Origin: Diacronema lutheri
Lineage: Eukaryota > Haptophyta > Pavlovophyceae > Pavlovales > Pavlovaceae
Assembly (NCBI GenBank): GCA_019448385.1
Contig: JAGTXO010000017.1
Span: 518,501 to 582,500 of the forward strand
Direction of reading: 5' to 3'
Length of the DNA stretch: 64,000 nt
The position numbers and the translations under genes were made by a program. The notes under the pieces are model-generated. The model saw only the letters and a list, made by a program, of their open reading frames with translations, made no database searches and was not told where the DNA came from. This document shows, in pieces, positions 54,561 through 64,000 of this stretch (its first letter is position 1; every line of letters begins with the position of its first letter).

Positions 54561-54699
54561 GATGGCAAAGGCAGGCGTCGTCAAGGCAGCCGGCGTTCCG
54601 AAGCTGCCGGCCGGCACGGCCGCGCCGGCGCGCGCCGCGCCGACGGGGACCACGGCGCCTCGCAGCTGTTCAAAAAATAGATATATGAAGTATGCATAG
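53827..54699 (+). CDS. Repetitive open frame over the 189-base minisatellite, coding status unclear
   Basis: A 290-codon frame from ATG 53827 to a stop at 54697 is made of four 63-residue repeats. It is not recognised as any family. A minus-strand frame of similar length over the same array has FG-like words (FAPVGGFGGGG, GSFGTP) that resemble FG-nucleoporins weakly. A possible 3' splice site for it is ttttttgaacag at about 54666-54677. Both are weak. Confidence 0.2.
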   Translation: MASAAMLAAWPRTRAPPPPNPPTGAKSTLFAVPAQSMGRGGGAPGARPSEREGAAVASEGFVVEKATPPSLVRPCARAPPPPNPPTGAKSTLFAVPAQSMGRGGGARGALPSEREGAAVASEGFVVEKATPPSLVRPCARAPPPPNPPTGAKSTLFAVPAQSMGRGGGARGARPSEREGAAVASEGFVVEKATPPSLVRPCARAPPPPTPPTGAKSTLFAVPAQSMGRGGGARGARPSEREGAAWMAKAGVVKAAGVPKLPAGTAAPARAAPTGTTAPRSCSKNRYMKYA

Positions 54700-55067
54700 A
54701 CAGTGATCGTCCACTTGCTCCGGTGTCGCCGTGGGTATGAATGGCTGCCCGAGGCGGCCATGTCGGATTGGCCGCCGCTGGGCGCGGCATTCTGCGAGGC
54801 GGGTGGTTATCTCCGCGACATGGTGCTCCGCGTCGCAATGTCGCGCTGCGCCAATGCAGGCGCAGAGCGTGCCCCGGCACGCGTCTGCCGGGGCGACATT
54901 CCGCAGCTCGGAGCTCCGTGGAGGCGCGCCCGGGAGGCGCGCCGTGGAGTGCTGGCTGCCCTGCGCGGCCCCGCCCGGCCTGACTCGCCCGGTGGTTCCA
55001 AAATTCGTATTGTGGAACCGGCGTCCGGCCGCACTGGACGGACGTAAAACTGCGTGCATCCGTCCGG
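54700..55067. other. Intergenic
   Basis: It lies between the minisatellite and the next gene. It begins with an AT-rich patch (aaatagatatatgaagtatg) and shows no convincing exon. It probably includes the promoter of the 55068 gene. Confidence 0.45.
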
Positions 55068-55895
55068 ATGGCGGTGATGGCGCGGATGTATGCTCTTCTC
55101 CTTCTCGCAGGGGCGCCCGCCCTCGCGTTCAAGCCACCCGCACCGCGCGCGGCGCTCGCGCGCGTTGAGATGGCCGCGCCGCTCGCGCGCACGCGGCCGC
55201 CGCCTGCGCGTGGCGCGTCCGCGTTGCGAGGTGGCGCGAGCGCCGTCGAGTGCGCGCAACATGCCGAGCGCGCCGCTTCGCTCTTCGGCAACATGCGCGC
55301 GCCGGCGGCGCTGATTGCGGGGTCGATCGTGTCGCTCACGTTCGCCTTCGCCATGCCGCCATGCGAGGGCGAGCGCACGAAGCGGCGCGTCGAGACTGCC
55401 AACCTGGTCATCGGCGCGCTCTCGCTCCTCTCGGAACTGATCGCGATCGTGCACGCGACCGTCGCGGTGAACAAGCTGACAGAAACGGCGCCGCGCATGG
55501 CGTCGAGCGTGCTCGCGCTGCTGCAGCGCGACTACGAGCTCGCCTGGCTCGGCGTCAACGTCCACTTCCTCCTCGGCCTCTTTGGAATCGCGACGATGGT
55601 CGGCATCCGCGCGTGGCTCGTCGCCGGCGCGATCCCGGCCGCGATGACCGCATCGTCCATGCTGCTCATGGCGTCGGTGGCGAACGACGGTATACGCGTG
55701 GGTGACGGCGCCAGTGTCCGCTTCGGCACCCACTTTGGCTCCATCCTTGTCCGATACGTGCGGTTGCTGCTCGCGCATGCGCTCGTCAAGCCGCGCCCGC
55801 TCCTCGTCGCGGCGCTGGCGCTTCCGCTCGCGAGCGCCGCGCTCGCCGCGCGCGCGAACGGCGGGGCAGGTGCACGGGCAAGCGCGCGCAAGTGA
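55068..55895 (+). CDS. Unknown multi-pass membrane protein with signal peptide and plastid-type leader
   Basis: Single exon, 275 codons from ATG 55068; an ATG seven codons later (MYALLLLAGAPALAF) is also possible. The leader ends ALAF|KPPAPR, a signal peptide with Phe at +1, as in red-lineage plastid precursors. About four hydrophobic segments follow (AALIAGSIVSLTFAFAM; LVIGALSLLSELIAIVHATV; VNVHFLLGLFGIATMVGI; LVAGAIPAAMTASSMLLMAS), then a basic tail with a further weak helix. No family recognised. The pattern suggests a membrane protein of the plastid or its outer membranes. Confidence 0.7.
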   Translation: MAVMARMYALLLLAGAPALAFKPPAPRAALARVEMAAPLARTRPPPARGASALRGGASAVECAQHAERAASLFGNMRAPAALIAGSIVSLTFAFAMPPCEGERTKRRVETANLVIGALSLLSELIAIVHATVAVNKLTETAPRMASSVLALLQRDYELAWLGVNVHFLLGLFGIATMVGIRAWLVAGAIPAAMTASSMLLMASVANDGIRVGDGASVRFGTHFGSILVRYVRLLLAHALVKPRPLLVAALALPLASAALAARANGGAGARASARK

Positions 55896-56403
55896 ACGCG
55901 CGCGCGCGCGCGGCGCGGAGGGCCGAGGCTCGCCACGAGCGCCGCGGTGCAGTGCAGCGCTGGGCATCGCGGCCCGCTCGTCTCCGCGCGGCACGGCAGA
56001 CGGCCGCCAGCGTTACACTCGGGGCTCGTGGCGTGTGGAAGGCGGGAGGAAGGAAGGCATGCGAGCATGCCGACCGAGCAAGGCGGCCCTTGCGCGCGCT
56101 TTCGACCCGGGGCCGCCCCCTCGGTGCAGTTCAGTGTTCAGTGCGTGTCCGCCCATGCGGCCATGCCGCGTCCAGCCGCGTCCTTGCCGTCCCGGCCGTC
56201 CACGCTGCCGGCGTGCACAGGGTTGCCGCCCTGACTTCGGCCCGACGTTGCGTGCGCCCTTTCGCTCGCTCCTTTCGTCACGCCTCGGCCCCGTGCACGC
56301 CCCTCCTGCTGACCCGCCTGTAAGCGTCGTTCATTCAGTGCGAGTCGGCGGCGCATCCCCCTACAGTGAAGGCGCGTCCCCTCGTGCGGACGTGTGCGCA
56401 GCG
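55896..56403. other. Intergenic
   Basis: About 500 bases between two plus-strand genes. The frame of the downstream gene is open through much of it but lacks a supported start. T/C-rich words (ttcgctcgctcctttcgtca) precede the next gene. Confidence 0.45.
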
Positions 56404-57753
56404 ATGTCCGCCGATACAGCGTGGGTGTGCACGGTCTGCGGGTGGCACAACCGTGAGGAGAACGCCTTCTGCGGCAGCAGGAAGCGTAGCAGCGTCGCGG
56501 GCAAGTACGGTTGCGGCGCCCCGCGCGGCTCGCCGCCGTCTCTGCTATCGGGCGTAGCGGCCGCGGCCGCCACCGCGCCGCACCGCATGGTGGCGAGCGC
56601 CGACGTCAACTCGATGCAGCAGCAGCAGCTGCTGCTGCTGCAGCGGCAGCTGATCATGCAGCAGCTGCAGGTGCTACAGCAGCACGCCGCGCACGAGCTG
56701 ATGTCGCCGGCGCTGCGCGCGCAGGGCGTGCACCAACACGTTGGCGCCAGCTGCGCGTACCAGTGTGGCCCGCAGCCGCCAACGCACGCGCTCGCCCAGC
56801 CGCACGCCGCGCTCGCAGCCGCGTGCGCGCTGCCGCACGCATGCCAGCCGATCATCGGCGCGCGCGCTGCGCCCGCGCTCGTCTGGGAGTGCGCGCACTG
56901 CACGTTCGTCAACCGCGCGTGCAACCGCGTCTGCGGCAGCGCGAGCGCAGACGGCGCGCGCCGCGGCTATGGTTGCGGCATGCCGCGCCCGCCCGACGTA
57001 GCGTGGCGCGAGGCGCACGCACCGCTGCGCGGCCTGCGTCATATCGGAACGGCGCAGCCGCTTGGCGGCACGCCCGCCGCGCCGCCCGCCGCGCCGCCCG
57101 CCGCGCGCGCAGGTGAGTGGGTGTGTGTGTGCTCATGGCGTAACAGCGCGGCCAACATGCTGTGCGGCGGCTGGCCTCGTGCGGGCTACGGCTGCGGTCT
57201 TGCGCGGCCCACCGGCGCCGGCGCGCCGCCGCCCGCTCTGACGGCGAGCCACGCCGGCGGCGCGGCGGACGCGAACGGCTCGGCTGACGGCATGGGCGAT
57301 GGCTGGTGGCGATGCCAGACGTGCGGTTGGCGTAATAGGGCGCGAAACAGCATCTGCGGCGGCTGGCCGCATGCCGGCTACGGCTGCCGCTCGCCGCGCC
57401 CCGCGCATTTGATGGCTGACGCGGCCGGCGGCGGGCCTGAGCGCCCGTTTCGGCCGCACGGCTCGCCGCCGCTCGACGCGGTCGCGCAGCAGCACGCCGC
57501 GCTCGAGCGCGCGGCGGGCGGCAACGTGCCGCTGCCCGACACACTGCTGGCTGCCTCCGCCGGCGTGCCGGCCGCGAGCTCGCGCTTGGACGAATGGGAG
57601 GCGTACGCGCGCGCCATGGCCGTGAGCAACGCCCATGGCCACGCGGTCGAGCTCGCGATGCGTGCGGCCGAGGCCGACGGCGAAGACCCGGCGAACAAGC
57701 GGAGGCGGGCCGATTCAGACGCCGGACCGCCGCTGGCGCGTGGATCGGTCTGA
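56404..57753 (+). CDS. Protein with four variant RanBP2-like zinc fingers and a poly-Gln segment
   Basis: Single exon, 449 codons, ATG 56404 (MSADTAWVCTVCGWHN). Four finger units are seen: W-V-C-T-V-C-G-W-H-N; WECAHCTFVNRACNRVC; WVCVCSWRNSAANMLCGG; WRCQTCGWRNRARNSICGG. Each ends with a Y-G-C-(G/R) and R-P. The spacing is C-x2-C-x10-C-x13-C in units 1 and 2, and x9 for the last gap in units 3 and 4; unit 3 has C-x1-C. Standard RanBP2 fingers have C-x2 in the second pair. The Trp and Asn of RNA-binding RanBP2 fingers are kept. A Gln/Leu-rich segment follows finger 1 and a basic motif (NKRRRAD) ends the protein. A nuclear RNA-binding role is inferred. Confidence 0.75.
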   Translation: MSADTAWVCTVCGWHNREENAFCGSRKRSSVAGKYGCGAPRGSPPSLLSGVAAAAATAPHRMVASADVNSMQQQQLLLLQRQLIMQQLQVLQQHAAHELMSPALRAQGVHQHVGASCAYQCGPQPPTHALAQPHAALAAACALPHACQPIIGARAAPALVWECAHCTFVNRACNRVCGSASADGARRGYGCGMPRPPDVAWREAHAPLRGLRHIGTAQPLGGTPAAPPAAPPAARAGEWVCVCSWRNSAANMLCGGWPRAGYGCGLARPTGAGAPPPALTASHAGGAADANGSADGMGDGWWRCQTCGWRNRARNSICGGWPHAGYGCRSPRPAHLMADAAGGGPERPFRPHGSPPLDAVAQQHAALERAAGGNVPLPDTLLAASAGVPAASSRLDEWEAYARAMAVSNAHGHAVELAMRAAEADGEDPANKRRRADSDAGPPLARGSV

Positions 57754-58374
57754 GCGCGCTGCGTACGTGAAGCCAGGCGCGTGGCTGAAACGCCAGGGGC
57801 GGCCGCGGCCCAGACCCCAGTGCCCAGCAGGCAACAGCAGCACAACTTTTCGTGGCTGAGACGCCAGTGGATCGGCGAGTCAACATTGCGTCTGGGCGAG
57901 GCAGACTTTCTCGCACGCGTCGATTGGCGCGGCCGCGTCTCGCGGCCCCGGCCCCGGCAGCACGTCCGCGTCGAGCCACACCGCCTGCGCACGCGCGGCA
58001 AACGCGCGCGCGCGCGTGCCGCGACGAGCGGCAGCGCCAATTGGACGGCGCGCGGCTCCTTGAACACCAACTTCACGTGAACACGTCGCGCTGCAGCGAG
58101 GCTTGTGTCGAGCAGTACAGCGAGCGTGAGCTGCGCCCCGGGCGGTTCGAGCAGCGCGTCATGCAACAGGACGAGCATCCACCCGTCGTCGCCTCGCGAG
58201 CCGCCGTCGGCAAGCGCGAGCGCGCGCATGTCCGCCTCGATGGCGGAAAGGGCGGGCGAGCCAAGCGCGCGGCGCAGGCCCTCCGCCGTGTTCGTCGCGT
58301 GGCTCCACACCTTGCGACGGCGACCTCCTCCTCCGGCCCTAACAGCGGCACGACATCTTTGGTCTGACGAAATC
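57754..58374. other. Intergenic, 620 bases
   Basis: Nothing convincing is seen. Open frames on both strands are short and Arg/Ala-rich without domains. The last 60 bases before the transporter start are less GC-rich (cgacatctttggtctgacga). Confidence 0.5.
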
Positions 58375-60539
58375 ATGTCGACGGGCACGGGCGAGGTCGA
58401 CGCGAGCGGCGACGAGGAGGCCATGCGCTCGCGCGGCTCGTCGCTGATGTCGGATGCGCTGCGCGAGGGCCTGCTTGGCGCAGTCATTGAGGGCTCGCCC
58501 TACTCCGGCGGAGGAGCCCGCGCCGGCGGTGTTGGCGGCGACGACGACGCGCAACGACGGCTCGGCGGGATCCGATCGTCGGTGTACACGCTCGTCTCGA
58601 CGATGATGGGCGGCGGCGTGCTCTCGCTGCCGTACGCGATGCAGGAGGCGGGGCTGCTGCTTGGTCCGCTCCTCCTCTTCGTCATCTGCTTGGCCTCGCG
58701 CCTCTCGCTCTGGCTCGTCCTTACCGCCGGCTGCTCGCTCCGCGCAGCCTCGTACGAGGAGATGGTCGCGCTCACGCTCGGCCGGCGCTGGGCGGTGGTG
58801 GTGACGGTGATCCTGCTTCTGTTGCTCTGGTTTGTCATCGTCGCCTACTCCATCCTCCTCGGCGACCTGCTCGGCCCAGTCCTCGCGTACGGCGCGCGCG
58901 CGGCCGGCGTCGCCGTTTCGGACGCGGCCGTCGGCTCGCACGGCTTCGTCTCGCTGCGCACCGGCGCGATGCTCGTGGGGCACGCGGCGGTGCTGCCGGT
59001 CACGACGCGCGGCTCGCTCTCGGCGATGCGTTCCACCACCGCCATTTCCCTCGGTTCCACACTCCTCCTCGCGCTGCTCATCTCCGCGCGGTCTGTCGCG
59101 GCGATGGTGGCGCGCGGCTCGGCGTTGCGCGCGGGCGCGAGCGCGGCGGCGGTGCTCGCGCCAAGCGGGCAGCCGGTGCTCGGCGCGCTGACGAGCACCT
59201 CGATCATCTCCGTCTCCTTCCTCTGCCACTTCAACGTGCTGCCCGTATCCGAGGAGCTGGCGAGGTGCGCGCGGCGGCTCGACGCCGCGCGCAGCACCGC
59301 GCGCAGCACCGCGCGCAGCACCGTCTCGACCCGACCCGTCCGCCCCCTGCCTCTCACCTTCCCCGCTTCCGTCTCCATCTCCTCCCTTCCCGCTCTTCCC
59401 ACCCCTCTCCTCCGCCCCCTGCCTCTCGCCTTTCCCCGCTTCCGTCTCCACCCCCTCTTTTCCCGCTCTTTCCCACCCGACCCATCCGCGCGCCCTGCCA
59501 GCGTGCGATCGCCCTCGGCGCGAGTGTCAGCTCACCGACATCGCCCTCTCCTGCGTCTCGCCCTCCCGCCCGCACGCCCGCACGCGGCGCCTTCCGCAGG
59601 CCATCGAAGCAGCGCTTCCGCAAGGCACGCAGCCCATCCCCTTCCCCTTCCAACGCTGCCCCCCCCCCCCCCCCCCCCCCCCCACCCCACCCAACCCCAA
59701 CCACGCTGCCAGCGCGCTCAATCCGCTGGCCCTTTCCCCTTTCCCCTCCCTCCCAGCCGCTCGCGGGGGCGCGCACGTAAGGGACGGCGCGCTGGTCCGA
59801 CCAATTGCCGCCCACCCACATAGTCTACAGCCCCCCCCCCCCCCCCCCCTTTCTCCCCTATCCGCCCTTACGAAACCCAACCCACACAGCCGCTCGCACC
59901 ACGCACGCACCGCCCAACGGCCCCGCCGCGCGCCCGCGCCGCCCGCAGGTCGTAGACAGAGCGACGGCGGTCGCAGGCGTGCTCTATCTGTGCGTGGGCG
60001 TCCTCGGCTGCCTTCAGTTCACGGACGGAGCGGGCGGAGTGCACGGCAATATTCTGACGAATTACGACACTGACGACGCGCTGATCAACGTCGGGCGGCT
60101 CGGGCTCTCGCTGACCGTTAGCATCGGCATTGCGCTCATGGTCCACCCGCTCCGCTCCGCCGCGCGCCGGCTGCTCAACTCCGTCCGTGAACTGAAGGCA
60201 ACTCCGGCCGACGCGCGCGCGCCCGGTCCGGCGGGCACGGCCGCCGCGCCGTCGGGCATGCCGCGCGAGGTGCTCGAGGCGCTGGCGATCCAGAGCTCGG
60301 GGATGCTGGCCGCCATACTGATCCCCGAGATCACGGTCGTCTGGTCGTTCATGGGTTCGACGGTTTGCATGCTCGTTGGTTACGTCCTGCCCGCCGCGTG
60401 CTACCTCGCCCTGCGCCGGTGGGGCTCGAGCGCGCACCGGCGATATTGGCGGGGCGCGTGGGCGCTCGCCGTCGCGGGCTCGGCGTTGACGGTGGTCTGC
60501 ACCGCGTCGACGCTGACCCAATATTCTAACTCGTTATAA
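58375..60539 (+). CDS. Amino acid transporter, AAAP/SLC38 type
   Basis: Two exons, 58375-59264 and 59960-60539; 489 codons in frame. The intron is about 700 bases with two long C tracts. The join gives PVSEELAR|ATAVAGVLYLCVGVLG; the acceptor is the AG at 59958-59959, not the more obvious AG eleven bases upstream, which would shift the frame. About eleven membrane helices start at LGGIRSSVYTLVSTMMGGGV with the family's conserved GGGVLSLPYAMQ. The N terminus is hydrophilic and acidic. The family exchanges or imports neutral amino acids with H+ or Na+ at plasma or vacuole membranes; the substrate is not known. Its stop is 34 bases from the convergent Tudor gene stop. Confidence 0.88.
59655..59850 (+). 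repeat. Two long C tracts in the transporter intron
   Basis: C runs of about 23 bases (59660-59682) and 20 bases (59830-59849) lie in the second half of the intron. They fit the pattern of other introns here. Confidence 0.9.
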
Positions 60540-60573
60540 GATCTTCTTCTCCACTTTTTCTACATGTCTGCGT

Positions 60574-63500
60574 TCAGTCGTCGGCGATGTGCTTGTTGTC
60601 GTCGTCGCTTGCGGCCGCGCCGTGCGCCCCTCTCGCAGCGCCGAGGCCACTGCCCGCAGCACGCGCTGGCGCGTCGTGCGCACACTCTGCGGCGCGGCCC
60701 GAGCCGGCGTCCTGTGCGCCGATGGCTGCGTGTGGCGCGCCACCGCCGAGGCGGTGGTCGCCACGTGCTTGGTTGAGTGTCACGTCCAACGCGCCGCCGC
60801 CGGTGGCGCCCGCGTTGCGCGCAGCGCCCGCCAAGCCCTCCGTGCGCGCACGCGCCGCGCCGTTCGCCGCGCGCTTGGGGCTCCTCACGCCGGCGCCCTC
60901 ATCCTCGCGACGGCCATGGGCGCCATGAGCGCCATAATCAAAAAAGGCGTCTGCGTCCCGCTTGCACCGAGCGGACGCCCCGTTGGCACCGATGGCCGCC
61001 AGCTCGGTGCATGCCGCGCCCGCCACGTGAGCTTTGTGCGAATGGCCGGCCGCGACCGCGTCCGCAGCCGACAGCGCGCGCTCTGCGCGGCCGTCCGGCA
61101 GAAGCGCTGGGGCCTCGGCGCTCTGTATGGCGTCGGCTGCGCCGTCGGCTGCGCCGTCGGCTGCGCCGTCGGCTGCGCCGTCGGCTGCGCCGGAGTCGGC
61201 TGCGCCGGAGCCGGACCCGAGGATGAGCACCGGACGGTTGCCGTCCGCGAGAAAATAAGCAAACCGCGTGCACTGCCGCCGGTGGATGTCTGCGCATCGA
61301 CACCGGGCAATCGGACGGGTGACGGGGCACAGGTCGTGGTGCGTGTCACGAGCGTTACGTCACAAGGTGTCACGGCGCGGGTGCGATGGGTGCAAGGGCG
61401 GCGGCGCGCGGAGTCGCGCAGTGGGGCGAAATCAAAGCGAAGGACGAAATTGGAGAGCGGGGCAGGGGGGGGGGGGGGGGGACGAGGAAGAGGGGAAAAG
61501 GAGACGTGGAAATCAAGAAGAAGCGTAGGGCCGAGGGCCATGGCTCGTGCGAGCGTAGCACCGTGCGCGCTGCGTTTCAACGCACGCCATTGCGCGCGCG
61601 CGCGAAAGGGGGGAAAAGGTGGGTGGGGGGGGGGGAAGGGAAACGGGCGGGGGAGGGAACTGCACTCACCCAGGGCCTTGCGCTCAAGGAGGCGACCGCA
61701 TCCCTCGCAGGGCAGCGTAGGCGCGCCCGCGAAGGCCGCGGATGGGCCGTGCTGCGACGTGGGGTCGACGAGGAAGACGCGGCCGGATGCGATCGGGATC
61801 CACTCGTTCCAGTCCTAAGCGCGGGAAAAGCAGAGCACGGGAGAATTTTTTTTGATTTGGGGGGCAGTGAGGGGGCAGGGATGGAGGGGGCGGAGGAAGA
61901 GGGGGGTGTGAGGATGAGGGGGGGGGGGGGGGGGGGGGGGGGGTTCGTGCGCGCGCATCGGCTGAGGGTGTGCGCGTGCAGAGCACACGCGGCGCGTGCG
62001 CCAAGCCGTGCGCGCGCGGCGGCGCGGCAGCGGTGGCGCGCTCGCGGGCGGCGCGAATGTGCGTCTCACGTGCGAAAAGCCGGTGAATGCAACGCAAACC
62101 TTGCCCGCAGCCGCGTCGACGATCGTGCCGCGGTACCACGAGTCCTGCGACGGGTAGAGTCCGGGAAACGTTTTGCGCGGAGCGAGGGGACGTGAGTGGG
62201 CGGCGCTGTGGGGTGCTGCGGTGGGTAGAGTCCGAGAGCGAGGGGACGTGGGTGGGCGGCACTGTGGGGTGCTGCGGTGGGTAGAGTCCGAGAGCGAGGG
62301 GACGTGGGTGGGCGGCGCTGTGGGGTGCTGCGGTGGGTAGAGTCCGGGAGCGAGGGGACGTGGGTGGGCGGCGCTGTGGGGTGCTGCGGTGGGTAGAGTC
62401 CGGGAGCGAGGGGACGTGGGTGGGCGGCGCTGTGGGGTGCTGCGGTGGGTAGAGTCCGGGAGCGAGGGGACGTGGGTGGGCGGCGCTGTGGGGTGCTGCG
62501 GCGGTGAGGCGCTGCCTCCACCCTGGCGCAGCGTCGGCGCCCCCGCTCCTGCGCCCAGATAACCCCTCCACCCCGCTCCTTCTCCACCCCGCTCCTGCGC
62601 CCAGATTACCCCTCCACCCCGCTCCTTCTCCATCCCGCTCCTGCGCCCAGATTACCCCTCCACCCCGCTCCTTCTCCACCCCGCTCCTGCGCCCAGATTA
62701 CCCCTCCACCCCGCTGCTTCTCCACCCCGCTCCTGCGCCTAGATTACCCCTCCACCCCGCTCCTTCTCCACCCCGCTCCTGCGCCCAGATTACCCCTCCA
62801 CCCCGCTCCTTCTCCATCCCGCTCCTGCGCCCAGATTACCCCTCCACCCCGCTCCTTCTCCACCCCGCTCCTGCGCCCAGATTACCCCTCCACCCCGCTG
62901 CTTCTCCACCCCGCTCCTGCGCCTAGATTACCCCTCCACCCCGCTCCTTCTCCACACCGCTCCTGCGCCCAGATCACCCACCGAGCCCCAGCCGCCGAGC
63001 TTGCGCGGGCTTCAAACATGCAACCGCCCTTTGCAAACTCGCAAACGGACCCGCCCGCAGCCAGCGCAACAGCAGCGCAAAGGCAGCGCGGCGTAAGAAG
63101 GCGCGGCGTGCCGACATACCTCAAAGTCCATCGCCTCGACGACCCTGCCCGGCGTGAACTGCCCAACGACCGCCATCTCCCAATCTGCGAGGCTTCCCTC
63201 GCCTTCGGCCGCAGACTTCTCCAAGCGAGCGCGAGCGCGCTCGCGCCGCGAGCTGCCCCCGCCGCCGCCTCCGCCGCCCGCCGCACCGCCCCCGCCTCCG
63301 CCGCCCGCCGCACCGCCCCCGCCTCCACCGCCCGCCGCACCGCCCCCGCCTCCACCGCCCGCCGCACCGCCCCCGCCTCCACCGCCCGCCGCACCGCCCC
63401 CGCCTCCACCGCCCGCCGCACCGCCCCCGGCTGCGGCAGCCGCGCCTCCGCCTCCGCCTGCCGCGCCGCTCGCGCTCGTGCGCGCGTCCGCCGAGCCCGC

Positions 63501-63950
63501 GCGCTCCGCGTGCCTGCGCTCGTCGGCGTGGTCTGCAGCGGCCGCCGTGGCCGCCGCCGCCGCCGTGGCCGCAGCCGCCGCGGTGGCAGCCGCCGCGGCG
63601 GCTGCTTTCGGCCCCGTGCGACCCTTGGCCCCGGCCGCTTCGCCGTCGCCGCTGCCGGCTGCACGAGCCGCCACGCCGCCGCCACCTGCGCCCGCCGCAG
63701 CCTCCGCGCCTGCGTCGACGTCGCCGCCGTCGGCTCCAAAACCGGACGCCGAGTCCTGCGCGACGCCCCACGCCGCTTCGGCCTCGGCCGCCTCCGCGGC
63801 GGCGAGCGCGTCTTCCTGCGAGCGGAGCAATTCGTAACTGCGCCGAGGCGAGAGCACACGTCGGCGGGTTGGGCGAAGACGGGATGGGCGGTGCGACCAA
63901 GGGACGTGCAGCGGTGGGCGCACGACGCAGAGAGACGAGCGACGCGCCAT
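60574..63950 (-). CDS. Tudor-like domain and C2HC zinc-finger protein (possible chromatin reader), 5' end uncertain
   Basis: Exons: A 63950-63120, B 62144-62070, C 61814-61670 and D 61289-60574; 588 codons in frame. Across three exons the text GRVVEAMDFE|DSWYRGTIVD, then KVCVAFTGFSH|DWNEWI forms a Tudor/MBT-like fold (WY-G-I ... F-G-W ... EWI). It continues PCEGCGRLLERKALD and IHRRQCTRF, a C2HC finger (CxxC, H, C) joined across exons C and D. Exon A also encodes runs of Gly/Ala (GGGGGGAA, 24-base repeat). The tail has repeated GAAD. The first residues (MARRSSLCVV) may be intronic: an AG at about 63840 before tacgaattgctccgctcgc suggests an upstream exon beyond the window. Function inferred: binding methylated histone or arginine. 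Confidence 0.7.
61918..61942 (-). repeat. G run on the plus strand = C tract in the sense of the Tudor gene intron
   Basis: About 24 G residues lie between exons B and C. In the transcript this is a C tract, as in the plus-strand genes. Confidence 0.9.
62153..62510 (-). repeat. 56-base minisatellite in the Tudor gene intron
   Basis: The word ggtagagtccg recurs at about 62152, 62225, 62281, 62337, 62393 and 62449. The last five are 56 bases apart, within nearly identical units. It lies in the intron between exons A and B. Confidence 0.95.
62548..62977 (-). repeat. 46-base minisatellite in the Tudor gene intron
   Basis: Units with ctcctgcgcccagattaccc recur every 46 bases (62551, 62597, 62643 and onward), about nine copies. 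It directly follows the 56-base array in the same intron. Confidence 0.97.
63264..63430 (-). repeat. 24-base coding repeat in the Tudor gene
   Basis: About seven copies of a 24-base unit (ccgcccgccgcaccgccccc on the plus strand) encode a Gly-rich octapeptide with AA in exon A. Reading frame is kept. Confidence 0.92.
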
Positions 63951-64000
63951 GCCACGATGGCCGCAGCCGCCGTCAAAGAGCCGCGCACGCGAGCACGGCC

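Noticed and set aside
59941-59948. AG at 59947-59948 as the acceptor of transporter exon 2
   Set aside because: It would put the exon out of phase with exon 1; the AG at 59958-59959 restores the frame.

Overview
This 64 kb window is nuclear DNA from a very GC-rich eukaryotic microalga. The evidence is that most genes are split by short introns, many introns carry long C tracts just before the 3' splice site, and several introns use GC-AG instead of GT-AG ends. Some proteins begin with a signal peptide followed by a red-lineage plastid transit motif, for example a residue pattern ending in G|FAPP. That combination fits an alga with a secondary red plastid; a haptophyte is my best guess, but the species cannot be fixed from sequence alone. 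I joined exons by hand, using reading phase and conserved protein motifs. Most spliced models below close in frame.

Region 1 (1 to about 18,400) is mobile-element territory. A giant open frame, open at the left edge, encodes in order a Ulp1-like cysteine protease, a YqaJ-like exonuclease fold and a chromodomain. After one 128-base phase-0 intron it continues into the RuvC nuclease of a Fanzor1 (eukaryotic TnpB homologue). The joined product would exceed 5,300 residues. Behind it lie a low-complexity open frame and diverged short repeats. This is the most unusual object in the window.

Region 2 (18,400 to 33,300) holds a RlmI-type rRNA methyltransferase (-), an ABC1/UbiB-family atypical kinase (+), a plastid-type protein made only of an SRP54 M domain (-), a DDM1/HELLS-type chromatin remodeler (+), a 5'-truncated BET protein (+), the YJU2 splicing factor (-) and two unknown genes (+).

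Region 3 (33,300 to 53,400) holds a CLC chloride/proton exchanger (-), a Yip1-family Golgi protein (-), a STIMATE/TMEM110-like membrane protein (+), an ML-domain lipid-binding protein (-), a WW-DEAD RNA helicase (+), Sec62 (+) and a YcnI/DUF1775 copper-binding-type protein anchored by a C-terminal membrane helix (-).

Region 4 (53,400 to 64,000) holds a 189-base minisatellite, an unknown multi-pass protein with a signal peptide, a protein with four variant RanBP2-like zinc fingers, an AAAP amino-acid transporter (+) and a Tudor plus C2HC-finger protein (-). The last carries several minisatellites in its introns.

Genes are tightly packed. Divergent pairs share intervals of about 80 to 310 bases, and some convergent stop codons are only 17 to 50 bases apart. 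Apart from the mobile element, the genes are ordinary housekeeping functions (protein secretion, RNA processing, chromatin, membrane transport, plastid biogenesis) and do not form one pathway.
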